64,000 nt of DNA from Prosapia bicincta (GCA_036971475.1 JBAIZL010000028.1:310001-374000), one strand, 5' to 3'. Positions 21,148 through 32,595 are shown, numbered from the stretch's first letter. The notes: a model not told the origin generated them from the letters alone. A program made the numbers and translations.

Positions 21148-22674
21148 ATGGAAATGAGTGTAAACATAAATACAGGGAGAGAGGAAATGAATAGAAAATT
21201 TGAAGAGAGTAAGGAGGAAATAAAAAAAGAAATGAATAGAAAATTTGAACAGAGTAATGAAGAAATAAGGAAATTAAATAAAAATAGTGAGGAAATAAAG
21301 GAGGAAAATAAGGAGATGAAAGAAGAGATGAACAGAGGATTTGCCTCAAGTAGGTTGGAAATGGATAAGAAATTCGAAAGCCTAAAGGAAGAAAATAGGA
21401 GAATGATAGAGGATATGAGGGAACAGTTGAGAACAGAGAATAATGCTGTAATAGGAGTTATGAGAAGAGACTTAGAGGAGAAGATTAAGGAGAATTTTGA
21501 GGAAACAAAAGAAATAATAACTGATGTGACAGAAATTAATAAGAAAGAGATAGAGAAGGTAGAAAATATAACAATACAGAACAGGGAAGAGTTAAGAGTT
21601 TTAAATAGGGAGATAGCGATTGAGAAAAACAATAATAATGATAGAATTGACCGATTGGAAACAGAAGGAAGGAGGAATAATGAGAAACAAGGGGAATTGA
21701 CCCAGAGAATGGAAAAGGTAGAAAAGAAGGTGGAAGAAAGTAAAGGAGGAGAAGGCCTAAGGATCATACAAGTGTCTTGCGGGAATCAGGAGGAGATGCC
21801 CAAATTTAATGGAAGGAATGGTAACCCTATGGAGTTCCTCAAAAGACTGGATAGGTCTGTGGAGAGAAAATTTGAATGTAGGACAGGGGAAAGATTTGAA
21901 AATGAATGGAGAGGAATCATAGATAGAGCTTTGGAAGTAGGAGCGGCTAGATGGTGGGAATCAATCAGAGAGGAGGTGGAAGATTTCGCGGATTTACAAG
22001 ATAGATTTATAGAAAGATACTGGGCCAAAGAAATACAGGAAGGCATTAAAGAGAGAATGGAAAATGAAAGGTATATTGAGGGAAATGGAAGAGCCAGAGC
22101 AGATTATTTCATAGAAAGAGTCATAGTTTTAAAGAACATGACACCACCGCAAAATGAGGAAGAGATAGTCCGGAGATTAAGCCGGCATTTTAATGAAAGG
22201 ATACAGTTGTCAAGAAGGGTGCAAAATATAAAAACGATCCGAGAGATGGAAAGGATGCTGAATGAGGAGGACATAGAGGAGAGAAATAAGGAAATAAGAC
22301 AGAGAAACAGGGGACCATGGAATAGGCCTACCCCTAGAGAGGAACAGAATGGAAATAGATTTCCACCCAGAAGGGGTGAGGAAGGGATGAGACAGCAGGG
22401 AAATAGAAGATTTCCAGGACCAGGAGAATTGTATAGAAGGAATGAATATAGGAATGAAGGGCGGCCATATGTCCAGTTTTTTAACAGAAGAATAGATAAT
22501 CATATGAGGGGGAATGTTGAACCAAGACCAGGGCAGGAAAATAATCGAGAAAATAGAGGAGACAGGAATTACAGAACCAATGACAGGAGCCAGAAGGAAG
22601 TAAATCAGATAGAGACAAGGAGATGTGTGGGGACAAGGAAGGAGGATGGTGCACATAGTCAAACGGAAAACTAG
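21148..22674 (+). CDS. gag: Gag-like protein, copy 2 (508 codons)
   Basis: The translation is identical to the gag at 13678-15204: coiled coil, Ty3-type gag core and Arg-rich tail. Identity over the full length, including non-coding sequence on either side, shows that the copies separated very recently. Confidence 0.85.
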   Translation: MEMSVNINTGREEMNRKFEESKEEIKKEMNRKFEQSNEEIRKLNKNSEEIKEENKEMKEEMNRGFASSRLEMDKKFESLKEENRRMIEDMREQLRTENNAVIGVMRRDLEEKIKENFEETKEIITDVTEINKKEIEKVENITIQNREELRVLNREIAIEKNNNNDRIDRLETEGRRNNEKQGELTQRMEKVEKKVEESKGGEGLRIIQVSCGNQEEMPKFNGRNGNPMEFLKRLDRSVERKFECRTGERFENEWRGIIDRALEVGAARWWESIREEVEDFADLQDRFIERYWAKEIQEGIKERMENERYIEGNGRARADYFIERVIVLKNMTPPQNEEEIVRRLSRHFNERIQLSRRVQNIKTIREMERMLNEEDIEERNKEIRQRNRGPWNRPTPREEQNGNRFPPRRGEEGMRQQGNRRFPGPGELYRRNEYRNEGRPYVQFFNRRIDNHMRGNVEPRPGQENNRENRGDRNYRTNDRSQKEVNQIETRRCVGTRKEDGAHSQTEN

Positions 22675-22694
22675 AGAACACTGGTATCGTCGCC

Positions 22695-25019
22695 TTGGAT
22701 CAGGAAAAGGAGCATCAAACAGAACAAATGAGGTTGCCAGTGATAAAATTTGATAAAAGCTCCTACAATAAAAATAAGTTAACTATAAATAATGTATTAA
22801 TCAGTAGAAAATTTTTAGAACAAGAAGATGAGGAGAGAAATTATAATTTAGGAATTGAAAAAAAAATAATAAACCCAGAGATAGAGATTAAGATGGAAGA
22901 TACAAGTTTACCAGCATTAATAGACACAGGCAGTAACGTAACATGTATCCAGGAGAAATGGATGTTAGAGAATAAAAATAAAATAGGAAAAATAGAAATC
23001 CTACCAATAAAAAATTTAACCATTCGGACTGCAACAAATAAGAAAACTAAAAAGATAAACAAAATGATTATGGTAATAGGAGAAATAGGAGGGGTAAAAT
23101 ATCCGTTTCAATGCCTAGTGGTGCCAGGCTTATTGAGAAAATTTATTATAGGTACGGATATGTTGATGGATGTGGAGGCACAACTTGATTTTGGAAAATG
23201 GGAGATGGAGTTTAAATATGAAAACAAATTATATAAATCAAAAATGAGTGTAGATGGGCAGACAAAATTTAAAGGGGAGATGAATAATTTTGAAAATGAG
23301 ATGGAGGAGGAATTGAGTTGTGATGAACAGGAAGGAATGAATGATATGGAAAAATGGGAAGAATTTGAAACTTTTGGAAACCAGAGTCAAAATTATATTA
23401 AAATTGTACAAGAGGAGGGGGAGATAAAAAAAGAGGATATTTTTGAAAGAATAGGGAATGAAGAGGTAACTGAGGAACAAAGACAGGAGATGAGTGATTT
23501 AATAGAGAAGTATAAAGAAGTATTTTCAGACCAGCCCGGTTTATGCACTGCATATAAACATAAGATTAAAGTTAGGGAAGATGTACCATTTTACCAAAGA
23601 AATTACCCAATTCCTACAAAGTACCAAGATCAGGTACAAGAAGAGATAGAGAAAATGTTGAGGTTAGGTATAATTGAAAGAAGTACTAGTCCATATATTG
23701 ATCCAATAGTCCCAGTCATCAAAACCAATGGGAAAGTTAGATTATGTTTAGATGCAAGAAAGCTAAATGAAATTATAATTCCGGATTATGATTGCTATAG
23801 AGGAATAAATGAGATTCTACACAGAGCAAAGAGAGTTAATTGGTTGAGTACCATGGACCTCACTAACAGTTTCTGGCAGGTTGAATTGGAAGAGGAGTCA
23901 AGAAAATATACTGCATTCCAACATAGAGGGAAAACATACCAGTTTGTTGTTACACCCTATGGATTGATAACATCTCTAGCAGCATTGGCAAGAGCTATGG
24001 ACAGTATTATGAGGGAGGAATTAGAAGATTTCACCTTAATATATGTAGATGATATAGTCTGTATGTCTGAGACATTTGAGGAGCATAAAAAACACCTAGA
24101 AAAGATCTTCCAAATTTTTTTAAAAAACAACATGATCATTAAAATTGATAAATCAGAGTTCTGTAGAAAAGATGTTTCATTCTTAGGGTATAGATTGACT
24201 ACAAATGGAGTAAAAATGGATGAAGAGAAGGTTAGAGCTATATTAGAATTTTCCTCACCTAAAAATCCTCGACAGTTAAAAGGTTTTATTGGAATGGCTA
24301 ATTATTATAATAAATTTATAGAAAAATATTCAGAATTTGTACAACCATTATTAAAATTATTATCTAATAGAAACAAATTTATTTGGACAGAAGAGGAGGA
24401 GCGAAATTTTATTAAATTAAAGAAAAAATTTTTGGAAACAAATGTACTTACTCACCCAGATTACCAGAAAACAATTTACCTACAAACAGATGCCAGTGAA
24501 TATGCCATAGGAGGACACATCTATCAGATTGATGAAAAGGGGGAGAAAAAGGCAGTAATGTTTATGAACCCCACATTAAAAGGAAGTGAAGTTAAATATT
24601 ATACCACTGAGAAGGAATTACTTGCTATATTGTTTTGTCTGCAGAAAGCAAGACAGATCATCCTAGGAAGAAAAATTGTGATCCAGACTGACCATCAGGC
24701 CTTAACTTTTATTAAGACTTGTAAAATTTTAAATTCAAGATTGCATAGATGGATATTACTAATGCAAGAATATGATTATACTATTGAACACTGTAAAGGA
24801 AAAGAAAATGTAGTTGCAGACCTATTGAGCAGGAACCCTTGTGACAAAAATAAGTTTGAAAGAAGAGACCAAAATTCAGAATTACAAATAAATTATATAG
24901 AAAGAGTTATGGATATGGAAATGTGTACAAAATTTAAAGAATTTAGTAAATTACAAGTAGAAGATTTGGAAGTTAGAGAAATAAAAAAAAAACATTCAAA
25001 ATTATCCTCAAAATTATAA
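22695..25019 (+). CDS. pol: Pol: protease, reverse transcriptase, RNase H, copy 2 (774 codons)
   Basis: Translation identical to 15225-17549, with the DTG protease site, the YVDD reverse transcriptase site and the TDAS RNase H motif at the same residue numbers, and the same early stop after the A run (about 24981-24990). The frame is open from 22659. Confidence 0.95.
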   Translation: MDQEKEHQTEQMRLPVIKFDKSSYNKNKLTINNVLISRKFLEQEDEERNYNLGIEKKIINPEIEIKMEDTSLPALIDTGSNVTCIQEKWMLENKNKIGKIEILPIKNLTIRTATNKKTKKINKMIMVIGEIGGVKYPFQCLVVPGLLRKFIIGTDMLMDVEAQLDFGKWEMEFKYENKLYKSKMSVDGQTKFKGEMNNFENEMEEELSCDEQEGMNDMEKWEEFETFGNQSQNYIKIVQEEGEIKKEDIFERIGNEEVTEEQRQEMSDLIEKYKEVFSDQPGLCTAYKHKIKVREDVPFYQRNYPIPTKYQDQVQEEIEKMLRLGIIERSTSPYIDPIVPVIKTNGKVRLCLDARKLNEIIIPDYDCYRGINEILHRAKRVNWLSTMDLTNSFWQVELEEESRKYTAFQHRGKTYQFVVTPYGLITSLAALARAMDSIMREELEDFTLIYVDDIVCMSETFEEHKKHLEKIFQIFLKNNMIIKIDKSEFCRKDVSFLGYRLTTNGVKMDEEKVRAILEFSSPKNPRQLKGFIGMANYYNKFIEKYSEFVQPLLKLLSNRNKFIWTEEEERNFIKLKKKFLETNVLTHPDYQKTIYLQTDASEYAIGGHIYQIDEKGEKKAVMFMNPTLKGSEVKYYTTEKELLAILFCLQKARQIILGRKIVIQTDHQALTFIKTCKILNSRLHRWILLMQEYDYTIEHCKGKENVVADLLSRNPCDKNKFERRDQNSELQINYIERVMDMEMCTKFKEFSKLQVEDLEVREIKKKHSKLSSKL

Positions 25020-25083
25020 AATTATTAATAACTTAGTATATAAAAGAAATAGGGAAAGTTGGAAAATAGTAGTACCAAAGGGA

Positions 25084-26013
25084 ATGATTAAAGAAATAGT
25101 GGGTACTTGTCATGAATATTACCTGCATGCAGGAGCTAAGAAATGTCATACCATATTATCAGAGAGCTTCACTTGGAAGAAAATGGGAAAAAGCATTAGG
25201 GGAATTATTAAAACATGTAATATTTGTCAAAGAGCTAAAAATGTAACCCAAGGTAATTTTGGAGAGATGAAAGGGATCCAAGTGGAAAAACCAAAGGAGC
25301 AATTGTCAATTGATTTTATAGGACCATTTCAAAGAACTGTAGGAGGCTATAAGTATTTATTAGTAATTTTAGATGTATTTACAAAATTCGTTCAAATCTA
25401 TAAATTGAAAAAGGCAACCACAGGGGAGGCAATTAAATGTTTAGAAAATTATATTTTTGAAAAATTCGGGAGAGTAGAAAGAATACAGACTGATCATGGA
25501 ACCCAGTTTAATAATAAGAAATGGCTGGAGTATATTAAAAATAGAGAAATGAAACCAATATTTTCTCCAATAAGGAGGCCACAATGCAATATCGTTGAGA
25601 GGGTGAATAAGGAGATCATTAGATGTTTGAGAACATATTGTCATCATAACCATAGAGAATGGGGAAAATATGTAGAGGTTATTAACCAGGCAATTAATGA
25701 AATTCCTCATGAGACTACAGGATACACACCTAACCAGCTACAACTAGGAATTCAGGATGAAAGGTTTTGGCAAAAGGAAATAAAAAATTTAGGCTGGAGT
25801 TCAAAATTAATAAATTTAGAAAGACATTTAGAAATTGCTAGGAGTAGAATTAAGAAGAAGGCTCATAAGAGAGCAGAGAAATTTAATAGAACTCATAAAA
25901 TAGAAGAATTAAATGTTGGGGACAAGGTATTAGTAAAAGAAAATTGGCAACCACAGGGTATAAGAGGTGAGATGGCAAAATTATTTTATATATATATGAT
26001 GGACCTTATGTGA
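25084..26013 (+). CDS. Integrase part of Pol, copy 2 (309 codons, frame-separated)
   Basis: Translation identical to 17614-18543, including catalytic Asp 77, Asp 137 and Glu 172, and the same frame break at both ends. The GPY/F part continues out of frame to 26171. Confidence 0.93.
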   Translation: MIKEIVGTCHEYYLHAGAKKCHTILSESFTWKKMGKSIRGIIKTCNICQRAKNVTQGNFGEMKGIQVEKPKEQLSIDFIGPFQRTVGGYKYLLVILDVFTKFVQIYKLKKATTGEAIKCLENYIFEKFGRVERIQTDHGTQFNNKKWLEYIKNREMKPIFSPIRRPQCNIVERVNKEIIRCLRTYCHHNHREWGKYVEVINQAINEIPHETTGYTPNQLQLGIQDERFWQKEIKNLGWSSKLINLERHLEIARSRIKKKAHKRAEKFNRTHKIEELNVGDKVLVKENWQPQGIRGEMAKLFYIYMMDLM

Positions 26014-26171
26014 TCACCAAGAAATATGGCAAGGCGACTTATGAAATCAAAGATGCTAGAAGCAATAAAATTAGAGGAATTTTCCATATTAGCTTGTTAA
26101 GGAAATTTTATGAACCAAGGGAGGCACACCATGGAGAATCAGATAAATTTCAGATAGAACAAATTAAATAG
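26014..26171 (+). pseudogene. Integrase C-terminal GPY/F region, out of frame, copy 2
   Basis: Same as 18544-18701, with the same TA-run slip. Confidence 0.8.
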
Positions 26172-26835
26172 TAAGGGAGAAGTCGAGAGAAAGGAAAATA
26201 ACAAGGGATAATAAGATGGTAACAACAGGAATGACTCAGGATATAAAAGTATTAGGAGAAGGAAGCGAATGTAGGAGGGATAGATAACAAATAAACCGGA
26301 AATGACAATGGACCAGAAATGACTTAATAATTAAACAAACACTGGAAAAAAAAATAAAAAAAAGAAATAAAAAATATATAAATTTAAATAAAATAGGAAG
26401 GGATGAACGAATAAGAACAAGGACCTAACCTACAAACAACCTAGACATGCTATGACTCGGTTAGGCTAAAATTAAGAAAAAAAAAAACACTGTGTCAGAA
26501 GATAGATTATATAGATAAATAAAAAGACTTATGATTGGAAAGATTCCATTCTATTAAAATTAAAATAAAGAAAGAAAAAGAAAAAGGTTATAAAATAGAT
26601 TCTAAGAATCAGAAAATGATTAATGTACTAGATGTTAAGAGTATAAGAGGATTGTTGATTAAATGTTAATTGTTAATTTATTGTATTGTTAGGAGTTAAG
26701 TATATCATATGTAATTAGAGGGCAGCAGACAAGCAAGAAGGATAGAGTAAGAGTTTACTCCCAAAATGTGAAAATTGAGATAAAAAAAAAAGGAATTTTG
26801 GAATCAAAATTTTTTTTATCTAAATTTGGGGACTA
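26172..26835 (+). other. retrotransposon 3' untranslated region, copy 2
   Basis: Matches 18702-19365, with the same purine block and TTTGGGGACTA before the LTR. Confidence 0.65.
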
Positions 26836-28035
26836 TGTAACATTTTGAAGTAGTATATATATAAAAGGCACTTACAAAATAAGATAAATATATATAAATA
26901 AATTCAGTATGTAAAAAAATTACTAAAATATACCAGTAACGAAATGTAAACATAACCTAATTTCGCTTGTGTAGAAAATGCACATGGCCACATTTTAGAT
27001 CTAATCACAAGATTTTATATAAAAAGAAAAAAAAACACAAATCACTATTTATAAGAAAATGTATTAGAAGTAATTAATAGATAACAATTTGAATAGAACA
27101 ATAGAACGATATAAATACACTTAAAACTTTCAAACGGCAAGCTAGTGAAATGTTCTGAAGTAAACAAGATGGGAGAACGAATTTGTGGAGTTGCGTGCGC
27201 ATTGACCGGCAAAAGATATTCGTTTTAAATATTTCTCGTGGAGATATAATCTAAAACAGTTTGGGAAATAAGATTTAAATGCAATTGTTTTGCAAAGAAA
27301 TTTAAGTGCAGTTGTTAAGAAGAAGAAGTGTATCAGAGGCGGTGAACATGACATCCGTAAAGCTGTTACAAGGAATAAACGAGAAAATAGCGGAAATTGA
27401 CGACTTGGCCATTTTATTGCTAAAAAGGGAGCGTCAGTTAGTTGGGACAGAGCATTTGAACGAGGCAGACGTGTTTCAGAATTGGCTGTAGAAATTTTAT
27501 TTTTTAACTGGTGCGGAAAGTGCAGTATCGTATTCAAATCATAATTACAGAATAACATTAAGCCAAATCATTGAACTGATCGATTAAGAAGACATTATTC
27601 AGGAAATTATTTAATTAGAAACCAAATAACTTGTAAAAAAATTTTAGCTTGTAAGAATTGTAACTTAGATATTTTTTTGAAAGTGCCAACTCAAATTTTA
27701 TTATTCAAAATTTAGAAAACCCACCTATTAACCCGAGATAAGGAGAGCTCAAGCTCAAATTAAAGTAATTAAATCAGATTCAATTAATATTAAAATTTAT
27801 AACTAAACTTCTTACTGCTATAAACAAATTTTAGACTTAGGCTAATAAAGCTTAATTTTTGTAATTCTTTGTGGATGAAATAAGACTTTGTAATTAGTAA
27901 GTGACTTTATAAAAGAAAATAAGGAATGTCATATTAAGATATTAAAATTTTTGTAACAAAAGCAGCATTGAATCGTTATTTCTTTTAACTTATAAATTTT
28001 TATTAAGACTTATAAAAGTGAATTTACCAATTATT

Positions 28036-28038
<3 letters not shown>
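26836..28038 (+). repeat. LTR 3 (right outer LTR)
   Basis: 1203 bp, TGTAA...TTACA. Private bases relative to both other LTRs are at 27777, 27814, 27819 and 27905. It is followed directly by (AT)n. Confidence 0.97.

Positions 28039-28118
<80 letters not shown>
28039..28118. repeat. (AT)n microsatellite, right flank of the retrotransposon
   Basis: About 40 AT dinucleotides directly after LTR 3. Together with the run at 11867-11895 it is the insertion target. Confidence 0.97.
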
Positions 28119-28120
<2 letters not shown>

Positions 28121-28160
28121 ATATTTTATGTTATCCATTGTTTTTCCGTTGCACTGACTT

Positions 28161-28356
28161 TATGAAGTTAATATATTACTATTGTAAGTAATTTTATCCA
28201 CCATTAAGTGCAATAATTTTACCTTGAGTGATGAGGCACCTTTCGGTCACTTGACCATTGTCCAATGGTCAAGTGACCAAAAGGTGCCTCATCACTCAAG
28301 GTAAAATTATTGCACTTAATGGTGGATAAAATTACTTACAATAGTAATATATTAAC

Positions 28357-28362
<6 letters not shown>
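28161..28362. repeat. 202-bp inverted repeat, 100-bp arms, 2-bp loop
   Basis: Arms 28161-28260 and 28263-28362 are complementary with one mismatch seen (TTTCGGTC versus GACCAAAA). Centre is at 28261.5. An (AT)n run (about 28360-28418) follows, then a diverged third copy of the arm (about 28417-28478). Part of the left flank (CACTGACTTTATGAAGTT) recurs inverted at about 41700-41720, next to the Penelope-type endonuclease. Confidence 0.96.
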
Positions 28363-28420
<58 letters not shown>

Positions 28421-28979
28421 GTTGATATATTACTATTGTAAATACTTTTATCCACCTCTAAGTGCAATAATTTTACCTTATTGTGAAAGTGAAACTGAAA
28501 AATAATGGACAACGTAAAATATATATATACATCCTGCTGTCCTTGAAAGAGTGGAACATATCTGTTTTTAGTCCTTTATAATTTCTTTCTACTAAACACG
28601 ACACTATTTTATGAACTCCAGAAATTATAATAATACAAAATTAACTAAAGTACAATCCATACGGCAGTATTTCATTTGTGCAACAATATGACAGCCAGTG
28701 TATAAATTTTCCATTCCAGTGACAATATGGCAGCTGGTGTGTATATTAACCCTTAGAACTCGGATTTTTTTAACATGCTTTGCTTCCCCACTTGTAATTA
28801 AATTGAGACAAATTCCTCTCTGCAAGTTGCATTATTGTTTATGGGAAACTTTGTTTTCTCTTACATGATTTTAGTAAACTAAGCTATTTTTATTTACTAA
28901 TACAGTATGTATAATTGTGTGATTATATAATAAAGTATGTATGATTTTATTATCTTATTTGTTGTTTTGCAGAGTATGA

Positions 28980-29878
28980 TATCTTTCAAAACAGTATCCC
29001 GGATGAAGTCCTATCCCGCAGGGGGGTGCGGACTAGCCGCACCTACGAGGGGTTTGGCGTCCCTCGCGGTACCCTAGCCTAACACTACACCACTCACAAA
29101 GCACACACACACACATACACACATCAACACAATCTCTACACATTTCAACATTTACATCTTCTCTTAGGGATTTTTGACCGGTCAGAACCGTTGCGCATTG
29201 GGAGTGCTGAAAAGTCCAGTGCTTGACAAACTCTGAACGCTGATGTGAGCTTGCTCTGCCGAAGACGTAAGCACGGTTTCTGGTCTACCAGTCGCTTCGG
29301 TCCTTGGTCAGGAAGTGTCCGCGGTGCATGGGAGCCTGTGCACAGTATTACGAGTTCTCGACTGATGCCCATCCAGTCGAGCTAAGGAGAAAAGCTATAG
29401 GCCTCAGGGTTCTGAGGGTTGGAAATGACCTTAATGTGATCCAAGGGTGTACCCGTTCCTATAGTCTCGCTCGTAACGCTTGATATGATGGCTGGCTTAA
29501 AACATTTATGGATTAAAAAAACCCGTTAAATATGACTAGTTTGAAGAGGACTCGCCAGGATTCTCCTGACGATCATAAAAATAAGGGTTTGAGTAAAAAG
29601 TTGTTGGTGGCAACGTCACAGACATGGCCATCAGCAAAGTATTTAGTTGTTTCTAGTGCCGAAGAAGGGAAAGATCTTTTAAAAGTTTCTCCTTTCCTGA
29701 TTAATAAGGCTATTCCGCCTGTGCTGGAGGTCCAGTAGCCTCTATTAAGAAACTTAGAAACAGAACACTGTTAGTTGCAACTTCCACCGAGAGACAAACC
29801 CGTTCTCTATCCAAAATGACCTCTTTCTTTGACCAGGTCATGGTATCTGTGTCATCGCATTCCTTCGCCACCTAAATA
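28980..29878 (+). pseudogene. non-LTR retrotransposon 5' region and ORF1 fragment
   Basis: A GC-rich stretch (28995-29530) unlike its AT-rich surroundings fits a LINE 5' UTR. ATG at 29532 opens an ORF1-like (gag-like) frame: TWPSAKYLVVSSAEEGKDLLKVSPFLINKAI matches the conserved WPrflvv.s...g..l.klSPF.i.K.i block of insect LINE ORF1 proteins. A one-base shift near 29727 moves it to a frame with VASIKKLRNRTLLVATSTERQ and KMTSFFDQVMVSVSSH, ending at TAA about 29874. Nothing of ORF2 is present. Keeping the 5' end while losing the 3' end is the reverse of normal LINE truncation. Confidence 0.75.
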
Positions 29879-30169
29879 TTCTATTTAAAATTTAATATAT
29901 ATTTATTATAGTATTCATGTCATTTTGTGTTTAGAGTTTTATTATTGTTAACTTATTCATTTCCTACAGCATGTGTTATTTATATTGTTATAGATTTATT
30001 GTTACGTTGTTTTGTTATTTATTTTTGTTGTTGTCTATTGTTATGTTTTTTTTTTATTGTTACATATTTATTGTTGCATATTTATTTTTATGTTATTACT
30101 GTTTTGTTTCGAAAATTTTGTTTTGTTTTATTTATTTAATTTAAATATATTCTGATTTATTTACCTATT

Positions 30170-30700
30170 TAAGTATAACTTTTGCTGTTGTTTGGCAATG
30201 ATAACCACACTTGGTTTTACGCCAGGAAAAAAAGGAAGAAGTCCTGGTTTTCTGCTGCATGTTTAGCAGTAAAAAACTGTTTCCCTTCTGCCTCTTTTTA
30301 TCTTCCTGTTACTGCAAACTTCACAATCCTTAGAGTTACTTTTATCATTGGAATAAATTTAATGTAATTTCCCATTCAGTCTCCCTTCCTTGTCAGTAGT
30401 TGATGGCCGACCTCTCTTACTACACTGGTTATTCCTGATATCACCAACGAGTTCCCTCAACAAGTTTTTGCGAAACCATTTTTATTTAACAGGATTAAAT
30501 AATCTCCTTTCCTTCTTTTTGTTATTATAGATAATAAAACTGTTTACTACAGCTACATCTAATAGCCAGAAAAAATTTTCCTTCACCATTTATTTGTTCA
30601 TTATAGTGATCAGCTAAATCTACACCACCCATAAACTGGTTATATTTACAAATAACTGTTGGTTTAGTTATTTTGTTTATGAAACTGAACTACATTCTCA
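30170..30700 (-). pseudogene. piggyBac-like transposase, C-terminal part
   Basis: Minus strand: ITKPTVICKYNQFMGGVDLAD (the conserved kp.vi..YN..MGGVD block with a catalytic Asp), then FFWLLDVAVVNSFIIYN, KRGRPS, and a Cys-rich end DCEVCSNRKIKRGRRET with later CxxC-like residues. At least two stops are present. The N-terminal two thirds are missing except for an acidic scrap, so an internal deletion is likely. Confidence 0.87.
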
Positions 30701-30789
30701 TAAATCAGGAGGATCAAGTGAAAGATCAGGAATTTCAGAATCACTAATTGCACGTGAAGCCGTGGCAAACTAAGAGTAAACAAATAACC

Positions 30790-31530
30790 TGCAAAACTGT
30801 AACCAATTTGCAGCTTACAACGTAGCGGTCAAACGCCACTGCCATTGGAAGATTCAATAAAACAGAAAATCATCGATATTAATTCTAAAATAGCATTGAG
30901 TACAATTAACGGACATTAAATCCTTCACGGGCCATGGACAGTGCGTTCAAATAAACATATGAATTATTAACAAATATAGAAAGGAACAATAAATAAATCG
31001 TTGAGCTATTGTGAGTCGTTACTAGGGCTTATGTGTTATTTCTTACTGGTTCCCTTGGGAAGCTAGCATTCTGCCGGATGCAGTCCGTTGGTTGTCAGGA
31101 AGACGTTTTCTCTCTTGACTCGCTAGTCTGGGTCTCTCTCAACGACTTGTCTTATTTCATTTTAGAACTAACCGGAAATATTAAACTTTGCCCGGACAGC
31201 TGTTTTACTATCGGTCAACAGTCGGTATCTTGCGGTGACAATTAGAACTGTTTGTTCTCAGAACTATTTGGTGGTAAAATACTAGTTTCACGGTAATATA
31301 TATAAAAAAAAACGTTACAGCGGCAAACTAGATTTTGTGATGACTCACATATTCGTAAACATTTTCAAAATGGTTCAAATTATTGTCAATAGAGTGTAGC
31401 ATCAAACGGTAAAAGATTGAATTCCGAGGATTTTGCCGCAGACGAGCTATAGGTATTTGAAAATCGTGGCAGGTGACCCCAGACATACGAGTAGACTGCA
31501 ATATACGCTAAGTGGGGCTCTTCCTACTGT
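30790..31530. other. piggyBac element 5' part, non-coding
   Basis: Sequence between the transposase scrap and the 31543 terminus. GC is higher than in the flanks. No domain seen. Confidence 0.4.
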
Positions 31531-31719
31531 TGGGTGCTAAGGGTTAATATCACCTAACTAACAATATCAGAACCAACATTATTGCCATATTTAGACCAGA
31601 AGAGGCTATGCAAAATCTACATATATTGTCCTATCCTGTCTGTGACTGAAATAATCTCTGCTCATTTCATTTACGTTCTCGTGAATTGTTGTTCAAAATT
31701 CTTGAATATTTTTCTTAAT

Positions 31720-32595
31720 TTTATTCAAATATACAATGAAACATTTCTTCTGAATTCAAGGAGGTCCATGGTACAGTAAGACACCTTCCTGTATAAAATC
31801 CAAGTATTTGCAATCGTAATGTCAACAATTCATGTAAACACCACTGCGCCTCTTTAATACGAATAGATACATTATACTTCGCAACCAGCCAATCATTGTG
31901 GTCAACTCCACCCACAAATTTGTTGTAGGATTTTATGACATTTAGTTGTGGAACAGACACCTTCGTGCTCCTCCATAATGAATGACACAGGGGATTAACA
32001 GTGTTGAAATTTATCCCAACTGTGACAGATTTGTCATTCTACTTCACAAATAGAACTTCACCTTCTGAATCAAATGTGCTACTTGGCTCTTTGGAGAAAT
32101 TCTTGGAATCCTTCAAAGAACATGTGCACAGACAGTTCTTCCAGTAGCTCTAAAACCAACATCTCTCAAATGAGCAAGCAAATCTCTGTTGGAAAAGATA
32201 TTGTCAAAAAATACTCGATGGCTTTTTTATTCTTGAATTGGGTCAAACATAATTAGAACAACACAAAACCCTAAAATCAAATCTTCTCTTTTGTTTTGAG
32301 ATACTTCCTTACCGCAATATAAATTGAAGTTGACACAGTATCCACTTGACAGAACTACGACTGATTTCTCAAGAAACTATATGGCTGGTTTACTTGAAAC
32401 GTACACTGGTTTCGTTTTCCACAAATCACACAGATAAAGACCTGAATGAATCTTCAAACTTATGACAAGAACTCTACAAACCAATATGTCATCAAACAAA
32501 TCGCTGAAAGCAGATGGTGCTCTACAAACTGAGTGTCTGATGAAATCAACTGATGCCTCAATGTCCAACATAAAGATAAAACATAATCTCACTCT
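31720..32595 (-). pseudogene. second piggyBac-like transposase pseudogene
   Basis: Minus strand, from about 32595 downward: LYLCDLWKTKPVYVSSKPA, SSGYCVNFNLYCGKE, then RVFFDNIFSNRDLLAHLRDVGFRATG (the FFDNfFts..Ll..L...g..atGT block). It continues with VPQLNVIKSYNKFVGGVDHND (the MGGVD block) and RIKEAQWCLHELL. This is the middle and late catalytic region of a piggyBac transposase with several stops. Its upstream coding part (about 32509-32592) is the first unit of the adjoining tandem array. Confidence 0.87.

Larger units (their letters stand above)
28750..31543 (-). mobile_element. piggyBac-superfamily element, 2794 bp, internally deleted and with nested insert
   Basis: TTAA at 28746-28749 and 31544-31547 flank termini CCCTTAGAACTC and GTGCTAAGGG. 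The inverted termini share CCCTTAG. TTAA duplication and CCC/GGG ends are the hallmark of piggyBac. Inside, on the minus strand, are an acidic transposase N-terminal scrap (about 30700-30790), the late catalytic region and the Cys-rich tail (30170-30690). A T-rich 3' part (29880-30170) and, in + orientation, a non-LTR retrotransposon fragment (28980-29875) follow. It is not autonomous. Confidence 0.85.

Noticed and set aside
11896..28038. Two independent retrotransposon insertions side by side
   Set aside because: There is a single shared middle LTR with no target duplication around it, the lesions are identical, and the middle LTR is chimeric. A duplication by recombination explains all of these.
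29927..30139. Hydrophobic 70-residue frame (and a similar 103-residue one at 42087-42398) as a small membrane protein
   Set aside because: Both come from the same T-rich repeat, the 3' part of piggyBac elements; they are Leu/Phe/Tyr/Val runs due to composition.
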